Shown here in pieces: positions 38,270 to 46,459 of a DNA stretch of 64,000 bases. How positions within the stretch are numbered: position 1 is the first letter of the stretch; each line of letters begins with the position of its first letter. The stretch lies in NCBI RefSeq assembly GCF_003050835.1, contig NZ_QAOJ01000002.1, positions 372,001 through 436,000 of the forward strand. Direction: 5' to 3'. Origin of the DNA: Pseudomonas sp. GV071 (GTDB lineage: Bacteria > Pseudomonadota > Gammaproteobacteria > Pseudomonadales > Pseudomonadaceae). Made by a program: the position numbers and the translations under genes. The notes below the pieces were generated by a model. That model saw nothing but the letters and a program-made list of their open reading frames with translations. It did no database searches and was not told where the DNA came from.

Positions 38270-39118
38270 ATGCGAGTCGAACAACTGACCTGCGCCATTG
38301 GCGCCGAACTGAGTGGCGTGAACCTCGGCGATGCCGCCCGCGACGACGGCCTGTTTGCCGAGATCAAAGCGCTGCTGCTGCAACACAAGGTGCTGTTCCT
38401 GCGTGACCAGGACTTCAGCCGCGCCGAGCACGTGGCCTTTGCCCGTCGTTTTGGCGAGCTGGAAGACCACCCGGTGGCCGGCAGCGACCCGGAGCATCCG
38501 GGCTTGGTGCGCATCTACAAATCCCCCGACGCGCCTAACGACCGTTACGAAAACGCTTGGCACACCGATGCCACCTGGCGCGAAGTGCCGCCCATGGGCT
38601 GCGTGCTGCGCTGCGTGGAATGCCCGCCGGTGGGCGGCGACACCATGTGGGCGAACATGGGCCTAGCCTATGAAAACCTGCCGGCGGAAATCAAGGACAA
38701 GATCCAGCACCTGCGCGCCCGCCACAGTATCGAGGCGAGTTTTGGTGCGGCCATGCCGATCGAAAAACGCCTGGCGCTCAAGGCCATGTACCCGGACGCC
38801 GAGCACCCGGTGGTGCGCACCCATCCGGAAACTGGCGAGAAGGTGCTGTTCGTCAATGCCTTCACCACCCATTTCAGCAACTACCACACCGCCGCCAATG
38901 TGCGTTTTGGCCAGGACGCCAACCCGGGTGCCGGCGAGCTGCTGCGCTACCTGATCAGCCAGGTGTACATCCCCGAATACCAAGTGCGCTGGCGGTGGAA
39001 ACCCAACAGCGTGGCGATCTGGGACAACCGCTGCACCCAGCATTACGCGGTGATGGATTACCCGCCCTGCCACCGCAAGATGGAACGCGCAGGGATCATC
39101 GGCGACAAGCCGTTCTAG
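38270..39118 (+). CDS. TauD/TfdA-family Fe(II)/2-oxoglutarate dioxygenase
   Basis: A 282-residue hydroxylase-type enzyme. The iron triad is H98-x-D100 in WHTDATWRE and H258 in TQHYAVMDY; R269 is the 2-oxoglutarate-binding arginine. The N-terminal CAIGAELSGVNL is the family's opening. Members hydroxylate taurine and other sulfonates, sulfate esters, chlorophenoxyacetates or carnitine precursors, so the fold does not give the substrate. It lies 10 bases after the reductase. A strong hairpin follows it in the 75-base gap to the next gene. Confidence 0.9.
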   Translation: MRVEQLTCAIGAELSGVNLGDAARDDGLFAEIKALLLQHKVLFLRDQDFSRAEHVAFARRFGELEDHPVAGSDPEHPGLVRIYKSPDAPNDRYENAWHTDATWREVPPMGCVLRCVECPPVGGDTMWANMGLAYENLPAEIKDKIQHLRARHSIEASFGAAMPIEKRLALKAMYPDAEHPVVRTHPETGEKVLFVNAFTTHFSNYHTAANVRFGQDANPGAGELLRYLISQVYIPEYQVRWRWKPNSVAIWDNRCTQHYAVMDYPPCHRKMERAGIIGDKPF

Positions 39119-39127
39119 GCCAGTTTG

Positions 39128-39160
39128 GCCCGCCCCGTTTTCAACCGTGCCGGGGCGGGC
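39128..39160 (+). other. Intra-operon hairpin after the dioxygenase gene
   Basis: GCCCGCCCCG (39128-39137) and CGGGGCGGGC (39151-39160) form a perfect ten-base GC stem, followed by TCCTTT. It lies between two genes of one operon, so it may attenuate transcription or protect the upstream message. Confidence 0.7.
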
Positions 39161-39193
39161 TCCTTTAAAACAAGAACAAGCGAGAGCATCCCC

Positions 39194-40246
39194 ATGCAAT
39201 TCTTCGACGATTCGTTGCACCCGGAAAACATGGAAAAGGTGGTGATCACCGTCGCCCCCTATGGCCCTGAGTGGATGCCGGATGACTTCCGCGACGACAT
39301 TCCGGTGACCATGGACGAGCAAATCCAAAAAGCCGTGGATTGCTACGACGCCGGCGCTACCGTGCTGCACCTGCATGTGCGCGAACTGGACGGCACCGGC
39401 TCCAAGCGTCTGTCCAAGTTCAACGAGCTGATCGCCGGTGTGCGTGAGGCAGTGCCGGACATGATCATCCAGGTCGGCGGCTCGATTTCGTTTGCCCCCG
39501 AAGGTGAAGGCGAAGCGGCCAAGTGGCTGTCCGACGACACCCGCCACATGCTCGCCGAGCTGACGCCAAAACCGGATCAGGTGACGGTGGCGATCAACAC
39601 CACCCAGATGAACATCATGGAGTTGCTCTACCCGGAATACCTCGCCGGCACCTCGCTGGACAACCCGGGTATCCACGCCGCCTACAGCGAAATGACCGTG
39701 CCGGCCGGCCCGGCCTGGGTGGCCGAACACCTCAAGCGCCTGTGCGCCAATGGCATTCAGCCGCACTTCCAGCTGACCGGCATGCACGCCCTGGAAACCC
39801 TTGAGCGCATGGTGCGCAAGGGCTTGTACAAGGGCCCGCTGAACCTGACCTGGATTGGCATCGGTGGCGGTTTCGACGGCCCCAATCCGTTCAACTTCTT
39901 CAACTTTATCCACCGTGCGCCGGATGGCTGCACCCTCACTGCCGAGTCCTTGCTGAAGAACGTCCTGCCGTTCAACACCATGGCCCTGGCCATGGGCTTG
40001 CACCCGCGGGTGGGCATTGAAGACACCATCATCGACCAGCACGGCAAGCGCTTCAGCTCCGTGCAGCAGATCGAGCAGACCGTGCGCGTTGCCCATGAGC
40101 TGGGCCGCGAAATTGCCAGTGGCAAAGAGGCGCGGGCGATTTACCGCATTGGTGTGCAGTACGACAGCATCGAGCAGACCCTGCTCGCCAATGGCATGGC
40201 GCCCAATCGCCAGGCCGGGCAAAAGGGTGTGCCGCAGCGCGGCTAA
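39194..40246 (+). CDS. Beta-keto-acid cleavage enzyme (BKACE, DUF849 family)
   Basis: A 350-residue TIM-barrel enzyme. The metal-binding HLHVR (H59, H61, with R63) at the end of a barrel strand and the later GLHPRVGIEDTI segment match the Kce/BKACE family. Members condense a beta-keto acid with acetyl-CoA, giving acetoacetate and a new acyl-CoA. At 350 residues it is longer than Kce (about 276), with extra sequence in the middle and C-terminus. I start at ATG 39194 (MQFFDDSLHPENMEK). It implies that the pathway yields a beta-keto acid, possibly a product of the neighbouring dioxygenase and reductase. Confidence 0.88.
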   Translation: MQFFDDSLHPENMEKVVITVAPYGPEWMPDDFRDDIPVTMDEQIQKAVDCYDAGATVLHLHVRELDGTGSKRLSKFNELIAGVREAVPDMIIQVGGSISFAPEGEGEAAKWLSDDTRHMLAELTPKPDQVTVAINTTQMNIMELLYPEYLAGTSLDNPGIHAAYSEMTVPAGPAWVAEHLKRLCANGIQPHFQLTGMHALETLERMVRKGLYKGPLNLTWIGIGGGFDGPNPFNFFNFIHRAPDGCTLTAESLLKNVLPFNTMALAMGLHPRVGIEDTIIDQHGKRFSSVQQIEQTVRVAHELGREIASGKEARAIYRIGVQYDSIEQTLLANGMAPNRQAGQKGVPQRG

Positions 40247-40253
40247 GGTAAAG

Positions 40254-40282
40254 GGCGTCCCGAGCGTGTTCGCCGGGACGCC
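40254..40282 (+). other. Intra-operon hairpin before the MFS gene
   Basis: GGCGTCCC (40254-40261) pairs with GGGACGCC (40275-40282) around a 13-base loop, with no T run. It is the second GC hairpin in this operon. Confidence 0.6.
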
Positions 40283-40342
40283 AATCGATGTCAGGTACGA
40301 CTAAAACAATAACAAGCGGTTGCACTGCAACGAGGAGGCGTC

Positions 40343-41671
40343 ATGGCCTTTCATCACAGCGTGGGCGATGAGGTAGATACCTCGGTCGGCATTCCCCGCA
40401 GCTACGCCTGGGTGGTCTTCGCCCTGACCTTCGGCCTGCTGATCTCCGACTACATGTCGCGGCAGGTGCTCAATGCGGTGTTTCCCCTGCTGAAAACTGA
40501 ATGGAGCCTGAGCGACAGCCAACTAGGCATGCTCAGTGGCGTGGTGGCCCTGATGGTCGGCCTGCTGACCTTTCCGCTGTCGTTGCTGGCCGACCGTGTC
40601 GGCCGTGTGCGCAGCCTGGCGGTGATGGCCTTGCTGTGGAGCGTGGCGACCCTGATTTGTGGCCTGGCCCAGCGTTACGAGCAAATGTTCGTCGCGCGTT
40701 TTCTGGTCGGTGTCGGCGAGGCAGCCTATGGCAGCGTCGGCATCGCGGTGGTGCTGTCGGTATTTCCCAAGCATATGCGCGCCACCCTCACCGCGGCCTT
40801 TATGGCGGGCGGCATGTTCGGCTCGGTATTGGGCATGGCCCTGGGCGGGGCGATTGCCGCGCACCTGGGGTGGCGTTGGGCGTTTGTCGGCATGGCGTTG
40901 TTCGGTCTGTTGCTGGCGTGCTGCTATCCGCTGATCGTGCGGGAGGCGCGGGTGTCGCATACGCGCTTCACCAGTGCCGCGCAGCAGGCGGCGCAGAAAG
41001 CCTCGCGTCCGCTACGCAGCCTGTACGCCAGTCGCTCGGTGGTGGCCGCCTATATTGGCAGCGGCCTGCAGTTGTTCGTGGGCGGCACGGTGATCGTGTG
41101 GATGCCCAGCTACCTCAATCGCTACTACGCCATGGGCACCGACAAGGCCGGCGCGTTGGCCGGCCTGATCGTACTGTGCAGCGGCGCCGGGATGATTCTC
41201 TGCGGCATCCTCAGTGACCGCCTGTGCCGCGATGCACCGGCACGCAAAATCGCCCTGGCCATCGGCTATTGCCTGGGCAGTTGCGTGTTGCTGTCGCTGG
41301 CCTTTGCCTTGCCGCCGGGTCCCCTGCAATTGCTGCTGATCTGCCTGGGCATGTTGATCGCTGCAGGCACCACCGGCCCGGCCGGGGCCATGGTCGCCAA
41401 CCTCACCCATTACTCGGTGCACGGCACTGCCTTCGCCACCCTGACCCTGGCCAATAACCTGCTGGGCCTGGCGCCTGGTCCGTTTATTACCGGGCGGCTG
41501 TCGGATGTATTCGGTTTGCAGACGGCCTTCCAGCTGGTGCCGCTGATGAGCATCGGCGCGGCGTTGGTGTTTTTCTACGCGCGCTGCCATTACCTGCACG
41601 ACCTCGCCCGCCTGCGTGGCGAGCCGAGCCCGCCGGCAGGCGGCACGGCCGTGCTGGAGGCGCAGCGGTGA
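40343..41671 (+). CDS. MFS transporter (spinster/ACS-like)
   Basis: A 442-residue, twelve-helix secondary transporter. The MFS motif A-like loop LADRVGRVRSLAVMALLWS follows helix 2, and RFLVGVGEAAYG in helix 4 is typical of spinster-like and anion:cation symporter members. It probably imports the substrate of the pathway across the inner membrane. It overlaps the next gene by four bases (GTGA). Confidence 0.88.
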   Translation: MAFHHSVGDEVDTSVGIPRSYAWVVFALTFGLLISDYMSRQVLNAVFPLLKTEWSLSDSQLGMLSGVVALMVGLLTFPLSLLADRVGRVRSLAVMALLWSVATLICGLAQRYEQMFVARFLVGVGEAAYGSVGIAVVLSVFPKHMRATLTAAFMAGGMFGSVLGMALGGAIAAHLGWRWAFVGMALFGLLLACCYPLIVREARVSHTRFTSAAQQAAQKASRPLRSLYASRSVVAAYIGSGLQLFVGGTVIVWMPSYLNRYYAMGTDKAGALAGLIVLCSGAGMILCGILSDRLCRDAPARKIALAIGYCLGSCVLLSLAFALPPGPLQLLLICLGMLIAAGTTGPAGAMVANLTHYSVHGTAFATLTLANNLLGLAPGPFITGRLSDVFGLQTAFQLVPLMSIGAALVFFYARCHYLHDLARLRGEPSPPAGGTAVLEAQR

Positions 41672-42330
41672 GCCCGGCTCTGCGTATCGACATGGCCTTC
41701 GACTTCATCTGCCCCTGGTGCCTGATCGGCAAGCGACAGCTGGAACAGGCCGTGGCTCAACTGCAGCAGGACCTGCCAAACCAGGGCGTGAGCATCGCCT
41801 GGCAGGGGGTGCAGTTGTTGCCCCATCTGCCGGTTATCGGTGAGTCGTTTCACGACTTCTACCTGCGTCGCCTCGGCAGCGAAGCAGCGGTGCGCGGGCG
41901 CCAGCGGCAGGTGCAAGAAGCGGCGGCAGCGGTTGGCCTGCAGTTCAACTTCGAGCGTATTCAGCGCATGCCCAATACCGCCGACGCACACCGGTTGCTG
42001 TGCCAAGCCGCCGTACTCGGTAGCCCGCAGCAGCGCGACCAGTTGCTCGAGCGCCTGTTCGCCGCGCACTTCGAACACGGCGAAGACCTTGGCAACAGCA
42101 ATACCCTGCTGGCCATTGCCGAAGCCTGTGGTTACTCGCGCGAGGCCATGGCCCGCGCGCTGTATGGCGATGGCCGGCCGTTTCTGCCGGCGGAAGTCAG
42201 CGCCCACAGCGTGCCGCAGTTCGTCTTCGATGGGCAGCTGCAGCTGTCCGGTGCGCTGCCGGCCGAGCAGTTGTTGCGCGGTATTCACGCGGCCCTCGGC
42301 ATGGTGCAGCAGCGGAGCCTGCCGGTATGA
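41668..42330 (+). CDS. DsbA-family oxidoreductase (FrnE-like)
   Basis: A 220-residue cytosolic thioredoxin-fold protein. The CPWC motif is at residues 15-18 in DFICPWCLIG, and the later AHSVPQFVFDG supplies the cis-proline loop. There is no signal peptide, so it is the DSBA-like/FrnE or 2-hydroxychromene-carboxylate-isomerase type rather than periplasmic DsbA. It starts at GTG 41668 inside the MFS stop and overlaps the next gene by four bases. A redox or isomerase step in the pathway is possible. Confidence 0.85.
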   Translation: MSPALRIDMAFDFICPWCLIGKRQLEQAVAQLQQDLPNQGVSIAWQGVQLLPHLPVIGESFHDFYLRRLGSEAAVRGRQRQVQEAAAAVGLQFNFERIQRMPNTADAHRLLCQAAVLGSPQQRDQLLERLFAAHFEHGEDLGNSNTLLAIAEACGYSREAMARALYGDGRPFLPAEVSAHSVPQFVFDGQLQLSGALPAEQLLRGIHAALGMVQQRSLPV

Positions 42331-42647
42331 GCCAGCGTCATCCAGTGCCGGCCGCTCAGGTGCCGGCGGCCGGCCAGCGCGCGCTGCTGGCAATCGGCGG
42401 CCAGAGCATTGCCTTGTTCAACCTGGACGGGCACTTTCATGCCATCGCCGACAGTTGCCCGCACCAGGGCTCGTCCCTGTGCGCCGGGCAGTTGCAAGGC
42501 CGGGTGATCCAGTGTCGCGCCCACGGCCTGCGCTTCGACCTGGCCAGCGGCTACCTGCTCAATTCCACAGCGCTCAAGGTGACCACCTACCCGGTGGAGC
42601 ACGACGGCGAGCAGCTATTTATTGTCATCGAGGACCCCGCGCCATGA
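42327..42647 (+). CDS. Rieske [2Fe-2S] ferredoxin
   Basis: A 106-residue single-domain Rieske protein. The cluster ligands are C44-x-H46 (SCPHQGSSL) and C63-x-x-H66 (QCRAHGLRF), with the usual 16-residue spacing. It resembles ferredoxins of aromatic-ring dioxygenases and NirD. No Rieske oxygenase large subunit is nearby, so its partner is unknown. It overlaps both neighbours by four bases, so it is translated with them. Confidence 0.9.
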   Translation: MSQRHPVPAAQVPAAGQRALLAIGGQSIALFNLDGHFHAIADSCPHQGSSLCAGQLQGRVIQCRAHGLRFDLASGYLLNSTALKVTTYPVEHDGEQLFIVIEDPAP

Positions 42648-43654
42648 GCGCCATTGCTCTCACTCAGTTCAACGAGCGTGCCCGCGTATTAGCGCCGGGC
42701 GTGAGTATCAGCCTGGTGGTGGCCGCCGCCGCCACTTTCCTCTCCGAACACTACGGCGCGCCAGTGATGCTGTTCGCCCTGTTGCTGGGCCTGGCGCTGA
42801 ATTTTCTCGCCGGCGAAGGCAGCTGCAAGGCCGGTATCGAGTTCACCGCCCGCACGGTGCTGCGCGTTGGCGTGGCCCTGTTGGGCATGCGCATCACCCT
42901 GGAACAGATCGCTGCGCTGGGCTGGAAGCCGCTGGCGCTGGTGGTGATTCTGGTGGTGGTGACCATCGGCTGCTCGGTGCTGGCAGCCCGCGCCCTGGGC
43001 TTTTCGCGTTTGTTCGGCATGCTCACTGGCGGTGCCACGGCGATTTGCGGCGCCTCGGCAGCACTGGCGCTGGCGGCGGCCTTGCCCAATCACCCGAAGA
43101 AGGAACGGGCGACGCTGTTTACCGTGATCGGTGTGTCGGCGCTGTCGACTCTGGCGATGATCATCTACCCGATGATCGCCAATGCCCTGGGCTTGTCGCC
43201 GCAGGCGGCCGGGGTGTTTCTCGGCGCCACCATTCATGACGTGGCCCAGGTGGTCGGCGCCGGGTACAGCATGTCAGCGGAAACCGGCGATACCGCCACT
43301 GTGGTCAAGCTGATGCGCGTGGCCATGCTGCTGCCGGTGATTCTTTCTGCTGCCCTGATCACCCGTGCCCAGGGGGTCGAGCCCGGCGCCCAGCGGCCGC
43401 CGCTGCTGCCGTGGTTTGCCGTCGGTTTTCTGCTCCTGGCCTGCATCAACAGCACCGGTTGGGTGCCAAGCCTGGTGCAGGGAGGGGTCAACGAAGCGTC
43501 GCGCTGGTGCCTGGTGGTGTCGATTGCGGCATTGGGCATGAAGACCCAGCTCAAGGAACTGGCCACCGTCGGCATCAAGCCGATCCTGCTGATGGTCGGT
43601 GAAACCGTATTCCTCGCTGTGCTGGTGCTGCTGTTGATGCGCTGGGGTCTGTGA
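42644..43654 (+). CDS. YeiH/UPF0324-family putative sulfate exporter
   Basis: A 336-residue protein with about ten membrane helices. The repeated glycine-rich segments GGATAICGASAALAL and GATIHDVAQVVGAGY are signatures of the YeiH (Cons_hypoth698) family. Some members are linked to sulfite/sulfate export in organosulfonate degradation. Next to a TauD-like dioxygenase this suggests, without proof, that the pathway releases an inorganic sulfur anion. It overlaps the Rieske gene by four bases. Confidence 0.85.
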   Translation: MSAIALTQFNERARVLAPGVSISLVVAAAATFLSEHYGAPVMLFALLLGLALNFLAGEGSCKAGIEFTARTVLRVGVALLGMRITLEQIAALGWKPLALVVILVVVTIGCSVLAARALGFSRLFGMLTGGATAICGASAALALAAALPNHPKKERATLFTVIGVSALSTLAMIIYPMIANALGLSPQAAGVFLGATIHDVAQVVGAGYSMSAETGDTATVVKLMRVAMLLPVILSAALITRAQGVEPGAQRPPLLPWFAVGFLLLACINSTGWVPSLVQGGVNEASRWCLVVSIAALGMKTQLKELATVGIKPILLMVGETVFLAVLVLLLMRWGL

Positions 43655-43717
43655 CAGGGCCGGTTGGGCCTTTTAGCGCGGCAGCGGGCGAAAACAACAA
43701 TAAAAAAGGAAAGGTCG

Positions 43718-44449
43718 ATGCGAAGGAATGTGCTGGCGTACCTGTTTGCCTTGCTGGCGCTGTCAGCCCAGGCCGACTCCCTTAGCGTGCGCCAATTGCA
43801 GGCGCTCGATAGCCACAGCGGTCTGCTCTGCGCCAGCGCCTTGCTGTACTTCGACCCTCGCGAGCAGGCCCCGGACCCGCGCCTGGTCACTGCGGTATTC
43901 CACCACCTGACCAGCCTGGAAACCGACGTGCTGCAACTGGGCCAGCCGCCTGAACTGGTGCAGCCACTGGCGGCCATGCGCCGGTTGTTCGAGCAACTCG
44001 ACGGCCTGCCGCGCAGCGACAGTCGCCGCTACCCGGAGCTCATTGGCAGCCTGCTGGAGCAACGCCAGCAACTGCGTGAGGCGGCTGACCGGCGCCTGGC
44101 CCAGAGCGGCATGGCAGAACCCTTCGGCGAACAGAGCCGAACCCTCGCCAACCTGTTGCTGGACTACCAGCTGCGCCATTACCCGTTAACGCAGAAGGAC
44201 CGCTGGTTACTGCCCGTGGCGCGACTGAGCGAACTGGACGGCGAGGTCGAACAGCGTTTCGAGCAGTTGCAGAGCCAGTATCCCGGGCAACTGCAAGCCC
44301 TGACCAAGGTGCGCAGCAGCTACCGTTTTGTCCGTCCGCAACTGCAACAGGATGGCGGCGCGGGCAGTGGCGGTGCGGAGTTTTACCTCAGCCGCGCCGT
44401 GCTGGATCTGGATGAGCTGGCGCTGGTCAGCACAGCGCCAACGCCCTGA
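43718..44449 (+). CDS. Secreted protein of unknown function, last gene of the first operon
   Basis: A 243-residue protein with a short signal peptide (MRRNVLAYLFALLALSAQA, cut before DSLS). The mature part is Leu/Gln/Arg-rich and mostly helical, with two cysteine-free halves and one Cys near residue 38. No family is recognised. I start at ATG 43718 after AAAAGGAAAGG. It lies 63 bases after yeiH and 12 bases from the convergent regulator. Periplasmic location is inferred from the signal peptide. Confidence 0.7.
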   Translation: MRRNVLAYLFALLALSAQADSLSVRQLQALDSHSGLLCASALLYFDPREQAPDPRLVTAVFHHLTSLETDVLQLGQPPELVQPLAAMRRLFEQLDGLPRSDSRRYPELIGSLLEQRQQLREAADRRLAQSGMAEPFGEQSRTLANLLLDYQLRHYPLTQKDRWLLPVARLSELDGEVEQRFEQLQSQYPGQLQALTKVRSSYRFVRPQLQQDGGAGSGGAEFYLSRAVLDLDELALVSTAPTP

Positions 44450-44461
44450 GCGCCGGCAGGT

Positions 44462-45478
44462 TCAGCGCTCTTTGCGCGCCATGCCGTGCTCACTGCGCCA
44501 GGTTGCCGGCGGCATATCGAATTGGCTGATAAACCAGCGGGTAAACGAGCTGGGCATCGAGTAGCCGAGCATGTCGGCGATGCGTCCCAGGGAGTAGCCG
44601 GGGTTTTCCAGGTAGCGGATCACCAGGTCGCGGCGCACGCCGTTGATCAAGTCGCTGAAGGTGGCTTCGTTCTCTTCCAGGCGCCGCTGCAGGGTGCGCA
44701 CGTTCATGCCCATGGCCATGGCGATCTGCTCGATGGTGGCGCGGCCCATGGGCAGCAACAGGTAGATGGCCTTGCGCACTTCGAACATCAGCGGCGAGTC
44801 CTGCTCCACCTGCAATGAGTCGAGAAAACGCTGGGCGTAGCGCGCCATGCCAGGGTCGGCCTGGGGGTTGGGCACGTCGAAATCGGCCGCGGGGCAGACG
44901 ATGCCGTTGAACTCGCTGTTGAACTCGACCTTGGGCCCCAGCACCCGGCGATGCACCTGCACATCGTCGGGCGCGGCGTGGGTGAAGTTGACGCTGATCG
45001 GTCGCCAGTGGCTGCCGAGCAGGGCGGCGCACAGCCGGTACATCACGCCAATCGCCAGCTCGTTGCCCTGGCGGCAACTGAGGCCGGCGGCGGTTACCAC
45101 TTCCTCGCGAATGATCACCATGCTGCCGGCTTCTTCGATATAGATCGCCAGCGAGTCGTTGAGCAGATGACGGTATTGCACCACCACCTGCAGCGCCTCG
45201 CGCAGGGTGCGTTGGTGGGTGAGCAACAGGCTGACCGCGCCGAAGTCGGCGAGCTGGCGTGACTCGGCCATGCGCAGGCCGAAGGTCTGGCACCCGCTGG
45301 CAGTGGCCGCGTTTTCCAGCACGCGCACGGCGGCGTCGATGGGGATGCGTTGTTCCGGGTCCTGCAGCTGACTCTTGCTCAGGCCCACTTCATTCAGCAG
45401 CGTCTGGGGCTTGAGGCCCAGGTGCTGGGCGACCTCCAGGAAGTTGGTCAAAACCGCTGCGCGAACCAGTGTTGTCAT
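44462..45478 (-). CDS. AraC-family transcription regulator with arabinose-binding-type N-terminal domain
   Basis: A 338-residue regulator. The N-terminal part (about residues 20-200) resembles the OruR-type ligand domain (QYRHLLNDSLAIYIEEAG). The C-terminal AraC HTH spans about 237-335, with ATIEQIAMAMGMNVRTLQRR and the second helix-turn-helix SLGRIADMLGYSMPSSFTRW. I start at ATG 45476-45478 after AAGGAAC. It lies between two operons that share its probable 21-base-period operator, so it is the likely activator of both. The ligand is unknown. Confidence 0.92.
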   Translation of the reverse strand: MTTLVRAAVLTNFLEVAQHLGLKPQTLLNEVGLSKSQLQDPEQRIPIDAAVRVLENAATASGCQTFGLRMAESRQLADFGAVSLLLTHQRTLREALQVVVQYRHLLNDSLAIYIEEAGSMVIIREEVVTAAGLSCRQGNELAIGVMYRLCAALLGSHWRPISVNFTHAAPDDVQVHRRVLGPKVEFNSEFNGIVCPAADFDVPNPQADPGMARYAQRFLDSLQVEQDSPLMFEVRKAIYLLLPMGRATIEQIAMAMGMNVRTLQRRLEENEATFSDLINGVRRDLVIRYLENPGYSLGRIADMLGYSMPSSFTRWFISQFDMPPATWRSEHGMARKER

Positions 45479-45560
45479 TGTTCTAGTTCCTTCACAGGCA
45501 CGGCCATTTCGATGGCCGCCGGGCATCATGCCCGATGCCCTCCCACGCGGTCACGGGGGG

Positions 45561-45602
45561 TGTCACGAAATGAGAAGTGGCCACCGTAACCCTGACTCTA
45601 GC
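45561..45602 (+). promoter_or_regulatory. Single AraC-type motif with -10-like element
   Basis: TGTCACGAAATGAGAAGT (45561-45578) is nearly identical to the distal copy at 37169. TCTAGC lies 36 bases after its start, the same offset as at the other two sites. No second copy is found 21 bases upstream. It could be an extra rightward promoter for the hydrolase operon or an autoregulatory site for the regulator, whose start is 83 bases away. Confidence 0.55.
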
Positions 45603-45653
45603 AGCGTTCGAGGAGTGCGGCAGGCCGCATTGGCCATGGTCTTGGCACGGCCC

Positions 45654-45716
45654 TGTCATGAATTGCGAAATGGCTGACGCTTAATGTGAAGCGGCGCCGG
45701 GGCCCCGGCCTCTACT
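45654..45716 (+). promoter_or_regulatory. AraC-type tandem operator and promoter of the hydrolase-MMPL operon
   Basis: TGTCATGAATTGCGAAAT (45654-45671) and TGACGCTTAATGTGAAGC (45675-45692) repeat with a 21-base period. TCTACT (45711-45716) lies 36 bases after the start of the proximal copy. Both spacings equal those at 37169-37231, and the sequence around the -10 is similar (CCGGcctCTACTGTC against CCGGttCTACAGTC). Confidence 0.72.
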
Positions 45717-45774
45717 GTCTGCTCAACCCCGGCGTCTATGTGCGCCGAACCGGATTGGCAGTCAGGAGCTCCCT

Positions 45775-46338
45775 GTGGCGAACACCTCCGAAGTCACCGT
45801 GCTTTTTATTCCCGGCCTGCGCGATCACGTCGCCGAGCACTGGCAAACCTTGCTCGCCGCCCGTTTGCCCAACAGCCGTACGGTGCCGCCGCTGGAACAG
45901 GATGGCCTGAGCCTGTTGGCGCGGGTCGACGCCATCCAGCGCGAGCTGGACACGATCGAAGGTCCGGTGGTGTTGGTGGCGCACAGCGCCGGTGTGCTGA
46001 TGACGGTGCACTGGGCCGCGCGCTATTCACGACCGATCCTCGGCGCCTTGCTGGTGACTCCACCTGACCTCGCCAGCGCCTGGCCGGCGCAGTACCCGAG
46101 CCCACAGGTGCTTGAGCAAAACGGCTGGTCGCCGTTGCCGATGGGGCCACTGCCGTTCCCCAGCATTGTCGCCGCCAGCAGCAACGATCACCTCGCCAGC
46201 CTGGAGGCCGTGCGCCTGATGGCCGGCGACTGGGGCGCCAACCTGGTTGAGCTGGGCGCGGTCGGCCACCTCAACCCCGCTTCCGGCTACGGCGAATGGC
46301 CGCGGGGCGAAACCCTGATCAAGCGATTGCTGGGCTAA
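45775..46338 (+). CDS. RBBP9/YdeN-family alpha/beta serine hydrolase
   Basis: A 187-residue small hydrolase. The nucleophile is S71 in VAHSAG, and the C-terminal GHLNPASGYGEWP carries the catalytic His and is the family signature. No signal peptide, so cytosolic. I use GTG 45775 after CAGGAG. It is the first gene behind the tandem operator. It may cleave an ester intermediate of the pathway. A 121-base gap without a gene separates it from the DUF1302 gene. Confidence 0.88.
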   Translation: MANTSEVTVLFIPGLRDHVAEHWQTLLAARLPNSRTVPPLEQDGLSLLARVDAIQRELDTIEGPVVLVAHSAGVLMTVHWAARYSRPILGALLVTPPDLASAWPAQYPSPQVLEQNGWSPLPMGPLPFPSIVAASSNDHLASLEAVRLMAGDWGANLVELGAVGHLNPASGYGEWPRGETLIKRLLG

Positions 46339-46459
46339 GGCCCGTTACGGACGCACGCAATCCTTTCACCCCCCACAAGGACCCCTTTACCCGCCCGCGC
46401 GGCCACCCCGCGTGTGCGACCTGCAGCAACCCATAACAACAAAAAGCGGAGTCAACGCG

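Noticed and set aside
41840-42643. N-terminal extension of the YeiH-type gene reading through the DsbA-like and Rieske genes
   Set aside because: The frame is open by chance; the ATG at 42644 overlaps the Rieske stop and gives a normal-length YeiH protein, while the extension is Arg/Ser-rich shadow sequence.
45540-45557. Distal AraC half-site for the motif at 45561
   Set aside because: The sequence 21 bases upstream matches the motif at only a few positions, so only a single copy is claimed there.
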